Assembly (NCBI GenBank): GCA_965221545.1
Contig: OZ244901.1
Coordinates: 1,178,001-1,242,000, forward strand
Length of the DNA: 64,000 nt
Direction of reading: 5' to 3'
Origin: JAJEFO01 sp022819605
GTDB lineage: Bacteria > Pseudomonadota > Alphaproteobacteria > Rhodobacterales > Rhodobacteraceae
Every line of letters starts with the position of its first letter. The stretch's first letter is position 1. Under the pieces are notes generated by a model. That model had not been told where the DNA came from. It ran no database searches and saw nothing but the letters and a program-made list of their open reading frames with translations. A program made the translations under genes and the position numbers. Below are positions 10,001 through 18,600 of this stretch, in pieces.

Positions 10001-12354
10001 ATGTCGCGCGCTGGCAGCGGGCGCTCGACGCCTTCGCCGGCCTTGGCGGCATGACCGCCGCAGAGGCGCAGACCTACGCCGGTCGCGGCTGGGCGCGCTG
10101 GGATCCGGTCGTGGCGGCACTCGCCTGCATGGAGACCGCCGCGCGCTGGTGGGGCGCGCTCCCCGTCGAGGGCCGGGTTCGCGCGCTCTGGGGCGACGGC
10201 CTGGGCGATGCGGCGCTGGCCGCGCGGCGCGCGGCGGCGGCGCCCCGCTACGGCGGCCTCGACCACGAGACGCGGTCGCTCGCCGCGCGCGCGGCGACGG
10301 GACTGGCCGCGGGCGCCCACCGGTCGATCGAGAGCTGGTGGGACGGCCTCGGCTGCGCCGCCCGCCGCATCGCGACAGGCGCGGGCAACGCCGCAGACGC
10401 CGCCAGTCCCTGGTGCCGGGCATGGGGCGCGCTCGACGAAACCCGCCGCGCCGAGGCGACGCGCATCGGCCGCGCGCTCCTGGGCGCCCTCCCCGTCACG
10501 CTGCCCGGGCGCCTCGACGTCGCGGACGCGCGGGCCGTCGAGGGCCCCGGCGCGACGCTGTCCTTCACCGTGCGCCTGACCGGCGACCGCGAGGCGCGCA
10601 CGCAGGACGTGACCGTCGCCTGGGCGACGCGGGACGGCACCGCGACGGCGGGCGAGGACTACGAGGCGGCCTCGGGCACCCTCTCCCTCGCGCCGGGCGA
10701 GACCGAGGGGACCGTCACGGTGGCGGTGCTCGACGACGACCACGACGAGGGCGAGGAGACGATGACGCTCGCGCTCTCCGGCGCCCGGGGCGCGACGCTG
10801 GGCGACGCCGAGGCCACCGGCACCATCGCCAACACGGACCCGCTGCCCGGGGCCTGGCTCGCGCGCTTCGGGCGCAGCCTCGCCGAGAGCCACGTCGACG
10901 CGGTGCGCGGCCGCCTGGGCGCGGACCGCAGCCCGGGCTTCTCGGGTCGGTTCGCCGGCCAGCCCCTGCCCGGTGCGGCGGGCGCCGGGGACGGGACGGG
11001 CGACGGCGGGACGGAACCGGACGGGACGGCGCCGGATGGCCGCCTCGGCGCGGTCGCGGCTCCGGCCGTCCCGGACGTGCCGGCGTTCACGGAGGAGGAG
11101 CGCCGCGCCTTCCTCGCGCTCCTGGCGGACGCCGACGGCAGGGACGCACGGGAGGAGGACGGCGAAGGCAGTGACGACGGCGACGGGATCCGGACGCTCT
11201 CGGCGGACGACATCCTGCTGGGCACGTCCTTCGCGGTGGCGCGGGACTCCGGCGCCGGCGTCTCGACCGCGTTCTGGGGCCGCGCCGCCCGGCTGTCCTT
11301 CGACGGGCGGGACGGGGAGGTGTCCCTCGACGGCGAGGTGACGTCCGTCATGCTCGGCGCCGACCGGGAGCGGACGGGCACGCTCCTCGGGATCGTCCTG
11401 TCGCAGAGCCGCGCCGCCGGAACCTGGTCCGGCGCGTCCTCGGGCGCAATCGAGGCCCGGCTCGCCGCCCTCGTCCCCTGGGCGGGCCGCGAGATCGCCG
11501 ACGGCCTGCCCGCCTGGGGCGCGGCCGGGATCGGCGCCGGCGAGATGACGCTGACGCCCGAGGGGGCGGACCCGGTCACCGCCGGCATCGGCTGGGCCAT
11601 GGCGGCGGCGGGCGTCGAGGGCGACCTCGCGCCCGGCGAGCGGCTCGGCGACGCGGACCTCGGCTGGAGCGCGGACGCGCTCTGGACGCGGACGACGTCG
11701 GATGCGGAGGCGGGCCTCGCGGCCTCCGTCGGCGAGACCGTGCGGCTCAAGCTCGGGCTGGAGGCGGCCTGGCGGCGGACGCTGTCCTCCGGCGTCACGC
11801 TCGGGCAGGGCCTCGAGGCGGGGCTGCGCCTCGACGGCGGCGACGCCGAGACCGGCCTCGGGCTGGAGTTCGGGGCCGGGCTGGAGATGTCCGATCCCGC
11901 GCGCGGTCTCTCGCTGACCCTCGACGGGCGCACGCTGGCGCTGCACGAGGACGGCGCGTTCGAGAACTGGGGCCTGTCGCTGGACCTCGCCTGGGATCCG
12001 CGCCCGCAGACGCGGCGCGGCTGGTCGCTGGCGGCCAGGCACGCGCTCGGCGGCGCGTCGACGGGCGGCGTCGACGCGCTGCTTGGCCCCGAGGCCTTCC
12101 CCGGCCTGGAGGGGACGGAAGGCGGAGGCGACTGGTCGCTGGAGGCCGCCCACGGCACGGGTCGCGGCTGGGGCATGGTCGCCAGCCGATACGGCCGGGC
12201 CGGCGGGGAGGACGGCATCGACGAGCTGCGCCTCGGCTGGCGGATCGAGCCGGACGCGGCGCATGCCGCCGACACGAGCCTCGACATCTGGGCCGGGCCG
12301 GGCCTCGACGGCGAGGCCCACGAGGCCGGCGCGACCCTGGAATGGCGGTGGTAG
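1..12354 (+). CDS. Giant Calx-beta repeat adhesin with C-terminal autotransporter-like barrel (5' end outside window)
   Basis: The reading frame is open from base 1, so the N-terminus, including any signal peptide, lies outside the window; 4117 codons are visible. Most of the protein is a run of Calx-beta-like domains of about 100-130 residues. Each ends in a D-D-D/D-D-N calcium-type turn and has a D-E-x-x-E-T/S strand. Around residues 3314-3380 is a 65-residue non-Calx segment with a H-V-A-R-W-Q-R motif that also occurs in the neighbouring giant gene. Near residue 3623 is a linker with F-G-R-S-L-A-E-S-H-V-D, followed by an amphipathic-strand region (about 3736-4117) ending in an aromatic residue (E-W-R-W), as in autotransporter barrels. 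The family role is cell-surface adhesion with type V-like export; this is inferred from architecture. The gene converges with the second giant gene, and a strong hairpin follows its stop. Its function in this organism is unknown. Confidence 0.85.
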   Translation, partial: GEETFKLDPTDDALDEKEESISVKGASGALAITGAVIKLTDDDVPELSITAGSAVDEGTAASFTVKADIAPAEDLTVNVDVDAPASFVASGNAGRQTFTLEAGATSATHEVSTLSDTTDEADGSVEVTLETGDGYTVHAGNGSASVAVRDDDETTVTLAGTGSIAEDGGTQDVTVTLGRALVTGESVTVPLSVTGATVATHYTFGLKGNGGTGVSMDTSDPHSAQDPAVKIAGAGAQTATLTFAAEDNSDRDTRVATIAFGTSARAPTSTGLSGGIDPTGSAAVTIVDDDAMITVADAGADEGSAVEFTVRLPDPAPAGGVTVTYSTANGRGNESDEAWQVATGADYTAAAQDAAITIAKDGRTGTISIDTAQDGTYEGDHHFTLTLTGTSTFNISGTSGSATGTITDEADLPSFAFSSAASAAVEDAGDVTLTVEKTGATLLPATVSYATADGTATGGSDFTAIAATDLVFAAADTSKTFDVAITDDALDEVTETFSVGLAARSNGKIGTGSGHAVSITDNDPTTVTLSAANAAMAEDGGTKTITVALGRALTGSETLSVPIAFGGDATFGTDYALAEPSSTPKGVTYSNLASDDHAKNPPTIAFSGVPNAASSATLTLTASDDATDEGASESVSLGLGTLVPASLDGGASGSGTPGFNITDDDNAPGGIELSTSIAAIAEDAATATVTVTATVTGGTAYADKTTVAVEVGDADNDSATEGTDYANVAGFDITIDAGATSGKGTFSLDPADDALDEDTETISVEGTSGNISVAPASIDITDDDDPPVISVDDPEVDEGASGDDATLTFTVSLDAASGREVSVDWAEGPGGTATRDADYEAFDPGTLAFKAGETEKDIAVTVTGDDIDEDDETVKVRLSSPSNATLAGGKATLDGTGTITDDDAAPTVSVADAPAVAEGDDPKTTADMSFAVTLSAASSRAVTVPYTLGGTADGGDDYTAPNPTSVTISAGSTSANIVVPVKGDALDEANETVTVTLDAPTNATVSTAEGAGTATGTITDDEATPTATLVLTPTSIAESGASNASTVTASLSGASDQAVTLAVAAAAVSPAKAGDFSLSGSTLTVAAGARSSTGTVTVTAVDDRIDGPNKTVTVSATASGGRGVANPASAALTITDDDDAPTGIALSASPSSVGEGAGKTEIEVTATVTGGTAFDAAKTVRVTVGDANDGARSGADYAAVAAFDIEIAAGATSATGEFDLAPVDDRIDEESETVSVKGVSGTITATPATVTLTDNDTRGVTVTGGPLTVEESDDASTQDTREDQATYTVVLNSQPTDDVTVSIVVPEGAPFTASASSLTFTPSNWSTAQNVTVTASDDDIDNQGNARSASITHTVAAGDSDYEDVTASAVSVTVTDDDAAPTGITLTTDTARIAEDAATKTVKVTATVNGDTAYATDTTVRVTIGDSNDSAISGTDYAAVTPFDIKIEAGGMSGEETFKLDPTDDALDEVEESISVKGASGALAITGAVIKLTDDDVPELSIAAGAAVDEGTAASFTVKADIAPAEDLTVNVDVDAPASFVASGNAGRQTFTLEAGATSATHEVSTLSDTTDEADGSVEVTLETGDGYTVHAGNGSASVAVRDDDETTVTLAGTGSIAEDGGTQDVTVTLGRALVTGESVTVPLSVTGVSMDTSDPHSAQDPAVKIAGAGAQTATLTFAAEDNSDRDTRVATIAFGTSARAPTSAGLSGGIDPTGSAAVTIVDDDAMITVADADAAEGSAVEFTVTLPDPAPAGGVTIGYSTSDGRGETTDAAYQVATGTDYTAAAQDAAITIAKDGRTGTISIDTAQDGTYEGDHHFTLTLTGTSTFNISGTSGSATGTITDEADLPSFAFSSAASAAVEDAGDVTLTVEKTGATLLPATVSYATADGTATGGSDFTAIAATDLVFAAADTRKTFDVAITDDALDEVTETFSVGLAARSNGKIGTGSGHAVSITDNDPTTVTLSAANAAIAEDGGTKTITVALGRALTGSETLSVPLTFGGDATFGTDYTIAEPSSTPTGVTYSNLASDDLQDAPPTIAFSGVPNAASSATLTLTASDDATDEGASESVSLGLGTLVPASLDGGASGSGTPGFNITDDDNAPGGIELSIGIATIAEDAATATVTVTATVTGGTAYADKTTVAVEVGDADNDSATEGTDYANVAGFDITIDAGKTEGTNTFTLNPDDDDIDEDTETISVEGTSGNISVAPASIDITDDDTRGVTVTGGPLTVEESDDASTQNNREDQATYTVALTSEPTDDVTVEIGVPDGAPFSVSHSEIAFTSSNWNRARTVTVTAADDDVDNAGNRRTADITHAVDAGDSDYGGVEASDVEVTVNDDDGEPMAASLSVDVDTAKSGVQTSLSEGGGAKTVRVTATLDGTTTFDADKTIVVTIGDADDSATSGVDYASAGSLNLVIRAGQGSGFKDFTLTPTNDQLLEAGESISLSGALAGTSGFTVNGANIGLDDDDVAPMDVTLSTDITSLAEGAGATSIKVTATLEGDSRFGDDKTVRVSIGASDDSATSAVDYKAVAAFDVTILAGQASGAETFSLEPEDDVIDEPNEPLSVTGKSPGLDIAPASIVINDNDAPPTGIALTMDTTTINESASATNVTVSAAVQGGTTYGAETTVTIQVGAATDSAREGSDYAEVANLSLKIPLGAASASRSFSLKPVNDTIDEPNESLSVSGKSGGLNVTGGGSIEIVDDDPLPTVSLQLSRSTIDEKGSASRADVTARLSGPSSEDVTLTVAAAPVTPATASDFNLSNGNTLTISAGATTSTGTVTVSAVDNDRAEEDKTLTVSATASGGRGVVSPGDVGLTIRNDDVAAVEFSTEADKVEKDESVVIEVTLSSQPTMDVTVTLTSSDQSVAELSASPRGRSVTLTFTPQNWNVPQEVTVHGVADGAVNIMTTVQSQDPVYQNAELPQPLETNVIGVPSIAITGGGRIREGDTATFTLTADRVPTADVPVRIQVGYGCCLGDGEILKQGQEGVRTVILPRNQTSVSFEVETVDDDVDALNEIVEARVLPGAEYRPGGGNRATVRVSDNDSPPDPGIDMSVSAPASVMEGEALTFTLTASQAPKTDLLVRLSLYAHSAFPYLLGQDVRTVRDIPDEELREIEVTLPAGQAETTFKVTFTDDAVAQGPGKMVAYVDISPDNGYRRADSPGNRAETALVDDETRARELAVSVADAEAREGPGAALEFVVTLARSPDANGEVRAFWRLRDGTATAGEDYEDIAGWMRFLPGETESRARVQVLEDGKDEGDETLVLELYKVGPGAFIARGEATGTIRDAPVAGAKDEAVLTDSGPRPTACIPAVLVASVAGYTEETHQGEAHVARWQRALDAFAGLGGMTAAEAQTYAGRGWARWDPVVAALACMETAARWWGALPVEGRVRALWGDGLGDAALAARRAAAAPRYGGLDHETRSLAARAATGLAAGAHRSIESWWDGLGCAARRIATGAGNAADAASPWCRAWGALDETRRAEATRIGRALLGALPVTLPGRLDVADARAVEGPGATLSFTVRLTGDREARTQDVTVAWATRDGTATAGEDYEAASGTLSLAPGETEGTVTVAVLDDDHDEGEETMTLALSGARGATLGDAEATGTIANTDPLPGAWLARFGRSLAESHVDAVRGRLGADRSPGFSGRFAGQPLPGAAGAGDGTGDGGTEPDGTAPDGRLGAVAAPAVPDVPAFTEEERRAFLALLADADGRDAREEDGEGSDDGDGIRTLSADDILLGTSFAVARDSGAGVSTAFWGRAARLSFDGRDGEVSLDGEVTSVMLGADRERTGTLLGIVLSQSRAAGTWSGASSGAIEARLAALVPWAGREIADGLPAWGAAGIGAGEMTLTPEGADPVTAGIGWAMAAAGVEGDLAPGERLGDADLGWSADALWTRTTSDAEAGLAASVGETVRLKLGLEAAWRRTLSSGVTLGQGLEAGLRLDGGDAETGLGLEFGAGLEMSDPARGLSLTLDGRTLALHEDGAFENWGLSLDLAWDPRPQTRRGWSLAARHALGGASTGGVDALLGPEAFPGLEGTEGGGDWSLEAAHGTGRGWGMVASRYGRAGGEDGIDELRLGWRIEPDAAHAADTSLDIWAGPGLDGEAHEAGATLEWRW

Positions 12355-12361
12355 GCGCGAT

Positions 12362-12418
12362 GGCGGCGGTGCGATCCGATTCGGTGACTATTCGATTACG
12401 GATCGGATGCCGCCGCCG
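12362..12418 (+). terminator. Strong hairpin after the adhesin stop codon
   Basis: Starting 8 bases after the stop, GGCGGCGGTGCGATCCG can pair with CGGATCGGATGCCGCCGCC across a 20-base loop, with one bulge. There is no U-run after it, so it may act as a hairpin-only terminator or mRNA stabiliser. No gene is visible in 12419-12669. Confidence 0.5.
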
Positions 12419-12683
12419 GTCCCTGCCGGTCGGCCCGATCAAGCGTTCCCGTCAACGTCACGGAGGCTGGAAGCCCGGACGCAAGGGGGCGGTCTCGCCG
12501 TTGAGCGGCCGTCGCGCTGACCGGCGGGCTGTCGGCGGATTCGCCGTCAAGGGTGCCGGAGTTCGCGTCATTGGCGAAACGACCCGCTCTAGGTCCCAGA
12601 GCCGAGGCGCGAGCTCGCGCCGCGAAAGCCCCGCCGCCTCCGCCAGAAGGAACCGGTGCCTTTGCCGCTTGCAAAATCTTGTG

Positions 12684-12760
12684 TACTTGACGGGGAATCC
12701 TACAACACTTGACGGGGATTCTTACGACACTTGACGGCGAATCCTGCCACACTTGACGGC
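12684..12760 (+). repeat. IS21 left-end tandem terminal repeats
   Basis: Four copies of a roughly 22-base unit with the core ACTTGACGG occur in a row, in inverted orientation to those at the other end of the element. They are the expected transposase-binding sites. Confidence 0.85.
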
Positions 12761-13009
12761 GGCGATCCGCGCGCAGCGCGCTGTCTCTCCCTGCATCGAT
12801 GCCTGGGTTGATTCTCCCCTTGCTGATGTTTGCAGGCTGGCCGGAGGCCAGCCCCTTGCGAGCGTAAGCGAGCCGTCCCTTTCGATCAACCCGGAACGCG
12901 GCGGCTCGCCCTCCACATGGCAAGGCCGCCGCGCGTTCCCGGAATCAGGGTCGTTCCCCCGGCGCCGCCAGGCGCCCGTGAACGCCGGCTTGCCGGCGCG
13001 GCGCCCCCC

Positions 13010-13768
13010 TCAAGTTCCGCCGCCGTCCAGCGGCGGCGGCGCGTTCCTCTTGCGCTGGGACTCGCCCGTCAGCTCGATGCGGTAGGCATTGTGGACGATG
13101 CGGTCGAGGATCGCGTCCGCGATCGTCGGTTCTCCGATCAGCGCGGGCCAGCGATCCACCGGAATCTGGCTGGCGATCACGGTGGACTTGCGCCCGTAGC
13201 GCTGCTCGACGATTTCCAGCAGGTCCCGACGGCCCTCGGCGGAGAAGCCCTGCAGGCCCCAGTCGTCAAGCACAAGGAGCGAGACCTTGGCGAGGCGGCG
13301 CATCAGGCGCTCGTGAAGCTCGCCCTCCCGCTCACGGGCGAGCGCAGAGACCAGCTCGGGGACGCGGCGGTAGAGCACGGACAGTTTCTGGCGGCACGCC
13401 TGGTGCGCCAGCGCGCAGACGAGGAATGTTTTCCCGGAGCCGGTCGGACCTTCAGCGATCAGGTTGATTCCCTGCCGGATCCAGTCGCCGGCGGCGAGCC
13501 GGGTCAGCGTGCTGCGGGCGATGCCGCGGCCCGCGCTGCAGTCGACGTCCTGCACGTCGGCGCGGATCCGCAGCTGGGCCTGGCGCAGGTTGTTGAGGTA
13601 GCTCTTCCGGTCGCGGTGCTCGACCTCGCGCTCGATCAGCATGGCGAGGCGGTCGTCGAAGCCGAGCTGCTCCATGTCGGCGATGTCGCGCTGCTCCTCC
13701 AGCGCCTCGATCATGCCGGACAGGCCGAGCTGCAGCATGCGTTCCAGATTGGGTTGTCGCAGTGTCAT
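13010..13768 (-). CDS. istB: IstB-like ATP-binding helper of IS21-family element
   Basis: This DnaA/DnaC-like AAA+ helper protein assists the IstA transposase in target selection and strand transfer. The start ATG at 13768 overlaps the istA stop as ATGA and has GGGAGAGAGACC before it. Walker A is G-P-T-G-S-G-K-T near residue 109 and Walker B is L-L-V-L-D-D-W-G. The 252-residue length is normal for IstB. The open frame extends further upstream but overlaps istA, so the ATGA start is preferred. It looks intact. Confidence 0.92.
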   Translation of the reverse strand: MTLRQPNLERMLQLGLSGMIEALEEQRDIADMEQLGFDDRLAMLIEREVEHRDRKSYLNNLRQAQLRIRADVQDVDCSAGRGIARSTLTRLAAGDWIRQGINLIAEGPTGSGKTFLVCALAHQACRQKLSVLYRRVPELVSALAREREGELHERLMRRLAKVSLLVLDDWGLQGFSAEGRRDLLEIVEQRYGRKSTVIASQIPVDRWPALIGEPTIADAILDRIVHNAYRIELTGESQRKRNAPPPLDGGGT

Positions 13769-15367
13769 GGTCTCTCTCCCTTCTTTTGCGAGTAGTAGGA
13801 TCCCCCGCGAACATTCGCGTGGGCGGGTATGGTCTCCTCGGCCTCCGGACGGGGCGAAGACGCCGGGCCGCCGTTCGCGAGACGCTCGCGGAGGAAGCCC
13901 GAGGCGAGGCGATTGAGGTCCAGCGCCTCGGCGCACGCCGCGTCGACGCGGTCGTTTCCGTGCGTTTCGGCAAGGCGGCACATGCCCTGGACGGCGGTGT
14001 AGGCCTGCTCCGGGAAGTCGCGCGAGGCCATGCAGCGCTCGGCCCAGGCCAGCGCGTTCTCCCCGATTCCGCGCGCCCGCTTGATCAGGATCTCGCCGTA
14101 GTCCGGCCTGCGGATGTCGCGCACGGCCTTGAGGCGGTTGGGCATGTGGTCCGGGTTCGTCGCGTATTCATGGCGCCCGGTCTTGAGAGGATGGACGGCG
14201 AGGCGCTCGCCGCCCTTCTCCGCGAACACTTCGAGCATGCGCTCTCCGACCCGCACCGCAACGTCGCGGCCGTTGTTGCCCTCGGGTACGGAGTAGTGGT
14301 TCCGATCGTACGCCACGTGACCGTTCTGCGCCACCTTGCGGGGTGAGCCAGTCGCCCCACTCCCACGGGTTCTCGGGCAGCGGGGACAGGGCGGCGCGCT
14401 CGCCCGCCTCGAACGCCGCGCGGCGGCTCGGTCCCTTCGCCGTCGGCGCGTCGTTGAGCCTCTCCAGCTCGCCGAGGATGGCGTTCATCTCCCCCAGTGA
14501 GAAGAACATCTCGTTCCGCAGCGGCAGCAGGATGCGGGACTGGGCTGTTTTCACGGCCGATTCCGCTGCGGCCTTGTGTTTGGGGCTGTTCGTGTGCGCA
14601 GGGAGAATCGCCAGGCCGTAGTGCTTCGCAAGCTCCCGGAAACTCGGATTGAGCTGGGGATCCTCGCGATCCGCCTTGACGACACCGGACTTGAGATTGT
14701 CGATGATCCAGCGCGAGGTGGATCCACCGAAGTACTCCAGCGCGCGGCGGTGCGCCATCGTCCAGTGGCGGACCTTCTGGTCCGGCACCGCCTCGACGTA
14801 GGTCAGGCCCGAATGCGGCAGGACCGCGACGAAGATCTCCACGTCGACCGGGCCGGTGGCGGTGCGCAGGGCCAGCGTCTTGCCGGAGAAGTCCGACATC
14901 CCGTACAGTCCGGGCGCGTAGTCGAAGCGCATGTCCGTCCGCGCGTTCGGGCCCGCCAGCCGCTCCTTGAGCAGCGCACAGAACCGGCTCTGGCTGTAGG
15001 CCGTGCCGCCCTGCGCCTTGACCTCCTCGCTGTAATCGACCCAGAGCTGCCGCTGGGTCAGCTTGGCACGTCGCCGGCCGGGCGGCGCCCTGTACTCCTT
15101 GACGATCGCCTGCCAATCGGGCTCCACGTGCGCGCTGTCTCGTTCGGCCGGCGGGTAGAGCCGCTCCCGGAGCGCCGCGTCGCCGAGACCGTCCGGCAGC
15201 GGCCAGCAGGACAGCCCCGCAGCCGACGCCCGACGGAGCACGTTCGAAACCGTGCCCGCGCTCACGCCGATCGCGGCGGCAATGTCGTCGCGCGACAGGC
15301 CAAGCGCATGACGCTGCCGCAGTATGTCTTTCACGTTGTTCATGTCGGTTCTCTTCATCGTGCCCAT
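13765..15367 (-). pseudogene. istA: IstA transposase of IS21 family, frameshifted
   Basis: IstA is the DDE transposase of the element. An N-terminal helix-turn-helix (L-S-R-D-D-I-A-A-A-I-G-V-S) is followed by an integrase core with D-F-S-G-K and I-I-D-N-L-K-S motifs. The N-terminal frame runs past W-E-W-G-D-W-L-T and then goes wrong; the C-terminal part (V-A-Q-N-G-H-V-A-Y-D-R-N-H-Y-S-V-P) continues in another frame. The shift lies in a run of four G at 14340-14343; removing one restores a continuous protein of about 533 residues. The cause may be a real mutation, a homopolymer sequencing error or, less likely, programmed frameshifting. The start at 15367 has AAAGGATGC before it; starts at 15358 and 15343 are also possible. 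Confidence 0.85.
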
Positions 15368-15492
15368 GCATCCTTTCTTCGATCCGAAGAGAGAGGACGC
15401 AGTTCCGAGAGAGAGCCCGCAAGGCCGAAATCCGTTTCGAAGCCGTCGCCGCCCGCCGCCCTCTTGGCGCTCGCGGACGACCCGGTCCACGG

Positions 15493-15620
15493 CCGTCAAG
15501 TGCCGCAGGATTCGCCGTCAAGTGTCGCAGGATTTTCCGTCAAGTCCGGCAGGAAATTCCGTCAAGTGTCGCAAGATTTTTCGTCAAGTGTTGTAAGATT
15601 TTCCGTCAAGTGTCGCAGGA
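15493..15620 (+). repeat. IS21 right-end tandem terminal repeats
   Basis: Six copies of a unit with the core CCGTCAAGTG occur at 20-25 base spacing, the reverse complement of the left-end repeats. They lie upstream of istA and may also influence its promoter. Confidence 0.85.
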
Positions 15621-15657
15621 TTTTGCAGCCGCTCCCGCCGTCACCGTCCGGCCACCC

Positions 15658-18600
15658 TCACCACCTGATCCCGGCCTCGACGCCGACGGAGTGCGTGGCC
15701 GCACCGTCGCCGCCCTCGCGGCGGACGGCCCTGGTCCCGAAGGTCAGGTCCGGGGTCCCCGGCCGCTCGCCCTCGGGCGCCAGCCGCCAGCCAAGCGTCC
15801 AGTCGCGCGCGTCGCCCGCCGTCGACAGCCCCGCGTGCGGGCTGCCCGTGAACCGCCCGCCGAACGCGGGCAGGCCCCAGGCCGCCTCCAGCGTCCTTCT
15901 TACGCCCGTGTCGTCGCCCGCGCGGTCCTCCAGGGGATCATGCGCGAACAAGGCGTCGATGCCGCCCGAGGCCGCGCCGCCCAGGTCCTGCTTCATGCTG
16001 ATGGTGGGGCCGCGGTTCGTGTCCGGGTCCGGGTCGAACGTGACCGAGAGCGAGACGCCCCGGTCCGCGAGGTCGTTGTCGTCGTGCACCACAAGCGTCC
16101 GGCCCGACAGGTCGAGGCTGACCCCCAGCCCGGGATCGGTCCAGGAGACGCCGCCGCCGAGCTCGATCCCGAGGCCGGTCTCCGCGTCGCCGCCGTCATG
16201 CCGCGCGCCGATCTCCAGCCGCGGCCTCAGACGGCCGCCGCCGTCGAGGGCGACGTCCCAGCTTCCCTCGATGCCGACCCGGAGCCGGCTCGTGTCCGAC
16301 TCCGAGGCCGCGAGACCGTCCGTCGCGTCCGAGGAGGTCCGCGTGGCCAGCGCGTCGGCTGTCACCGCCAGCGCGGGGAAGGCTCCGGACGGCGCGCGCA
16401 GCAGGTCGCCCCGCAGCCCCGCCGCCGCCATCGACCACGAAAGGCCTGCCGCGAGCGGATCGCCGCCCGTCTCCGGCTCCAGCGTCACCTCGCCGGTGCC
16501 GCGCCCGAGCGCGCCCCAGAGCCGGATCCGCTCGGAGGCCCCGTACGCAAGGTAAGGAACCGCCGACGTGAGCGACGCCTCCACTGCCACGTCGCCGTCG
16601 CCCTCGCGCACCGCGCCGCCGCAGAGGACGGCGTCCAGATCCTGCGGGCAGCGCATGTCCCCCGTTCCGGCATCCGCGTAGCCGCCGTCCCCGGAGGACT
16701 GCATCACCATCAGCCCGGCGAGCCAGCGCCCGCGCGCGTAGTCCGCGCCCAGCATCGCGGTCGCGGCCTCTCCGTCGAGCGAGAAGGTCCCCTCCCGCCC
16801 GTCGAAGCCCGACAGGTCGGCCCGGCCCCAGAAGGCCAGGCTGCCGCCCGCGGCGTCCGTCCCGCGCGTCGCCGTGAACCCCGTCGCCAGGATCGCGTCC
16901 TCCAGCGTCACGGAACGGACCTCCGTCCCGTCGCCGGACCCGTCATGGCCGGAGGCGAGGAACGCCTCCCTGGACCGGGAGCCCCGGGCCGCGCTGCCGC
17001 TGCCGGAACCGCCGCCGCCGCCGTCCGCCAGGAAGGCGAGGGCCGGACCATGGCCGTCCGGCGGCACGTGGCCGATCCCGTGGCCGACGTCAGGCTCCGC
17101 ATTGCCGACACCATTGCCGTCCGCCGCGAGCGCCGTCGCCGCGTCACGGACGGAGTCCTCCCCCGTCCCGACGTCGCCCCGTGCCGCCAGCGACCCCAGG
17201 TCGACATGGCCCGCGAAGCTGCCCGAGACGCCCGGATCGCGCGGCGCCGCGATGCGGCCCGCGATCCCGTCCAGCGCCTGCTCGGCGACAGTGCGCCCGA
17301 AGCGCGACAGGAACGCGGCCGGCATCGGGTCGTCGTTCACGATCGTCGCCACGCCCACCCCGTCCGCGATCGCCGCGCCATTCGCGTCCGACAGCACGAT
17401 CTCGAAGGTCTCCGGGTCCTCGTCGTGGCTGTCGTCGATCACCAGGGCCGCCATGATCCGGTGCTCGGTCGCGCCCGGCCTCATGGACGCAAACTTCTTT
17501 CCGGCAGAGGCCGAAAAGTCCACGCCCCGCTTCGCCGACACCGGGGTCGACTCCCGCACCCGCCACCAGAACCAGGCGCCCTTGCTCGACGCCGGCTCGC
17601 TAAGCGTGACCGTGAACGCGACCCGCCGGTAGGGACCCTCCTTCACCTCGACGTCGTTCACCGAGAGCGTCGGCACGCCCGCCACCGCGACATCGTCGTC
17701 CGCGACCGCGACCGAGGCCGCGTCGTCCGGAGACGCCGCCACCGCGTAGCCGCTGCCCGCCGCGAGGGTTGCCGTGACCGAGCCGTCGGGCTCGTCCGCC
17801 GGGTCGTTCACCGTCGCGACCTCGAAGGCGATGCTGCCCCCGGTCGGGATGGTGACGTTTCTCGTGCCGGTCTGGCCGGAAGCCGCGTAGTCCCCGCCCT
17901 GGGTCACGGCGAGGCTCACCGTCAGCGCCGCGTGCGGCACGGGATTCGCCGTGAGGGTAAAGGAGGCCGGATTGCCCTCTGTCACCCCGTTCCCGGCGGC
18001 AATGCTGATCACCGGATCGTCATTGTCGCGCACCGCGACCGCGCCGGCCGCCTGGCCCGCCGCCACCGTGTAGCCCGTGCCCGCATCGAGCGTGACGATC
18101 GCCGCGCCGTCCGGCTCGTCCACGCCGTCGTCATCCGTGGCGAGGGTGAGCGTGGCGCTTGTCGCGCCCGCCGCCAGCGTCAGCTGCCGGCTACCCGTGG
18201 ATGCGCTCAGCACGTCGCCGGTCTGGGAAACCGTGAGCGCGACCGTGAGGTCGGCCGCCGGTGCCGCGTCGGCATGGACGGTGAAGACCGCGTTGCCGCC
18301 CTCGTCCACGGGACTCCCGGCCGAGAGCCGGAGCTCAGGCGTCACGGGGTCCGGAACCGGATCGTCATCGTCGCTCACCGCCACCGTCGCTGCGCTCGGG
18401 CTGCCGACCGTGTAGCCGGCGCCGCCCGCCAGCGTCGCGGAGACGCTGCCATCGGGCTCTTCGGCACCGTCGTTCACCGTGGCGAGCGTGAGCGTGGCCG
18501 AGGGCTGGTTCGCGGGGACGGTGACCGTGTGCGAGCCCTCGTCGCTGGTGGCGAGGAAGTCGCTCGTGGCGTCATCCTCGATATCGAGCGTCACGTCGAG

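Larger units (their letters stand above)
12670..15627 (-). mobile_element. Complete IS21-family insertion sequence
   Basis: The element begins TGCAAAATC and ends GATTTTGCA (inverted). It carries the multiple terminal repeats typical of IS21 (a C-T-T-G-A-C-G-G core, four copies at the left end and six at the right) and encodes overlapping istA and istB. The hexamer GCCGCT occurs directly outside both ends (12664-12669 and 15628-15633), a clean 6-bp target duplication within the 4-8 bp range of the family. The element is 2958 bp long and lies in the gap between the 3' ends of the two giant adhesin genes, 24 bases beyond the stop codon of the second, so it interrupts neither coding region. Confidence 0.93.

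Noticed and set aside
12664..12760. Short regular repeats at the IS21 ends as a possible CRISPR array
   Set aside because: The units are ACTTGACGG-cored transposase-binding repeats, with inverted copies at the other IS21 end and no unique spacers.
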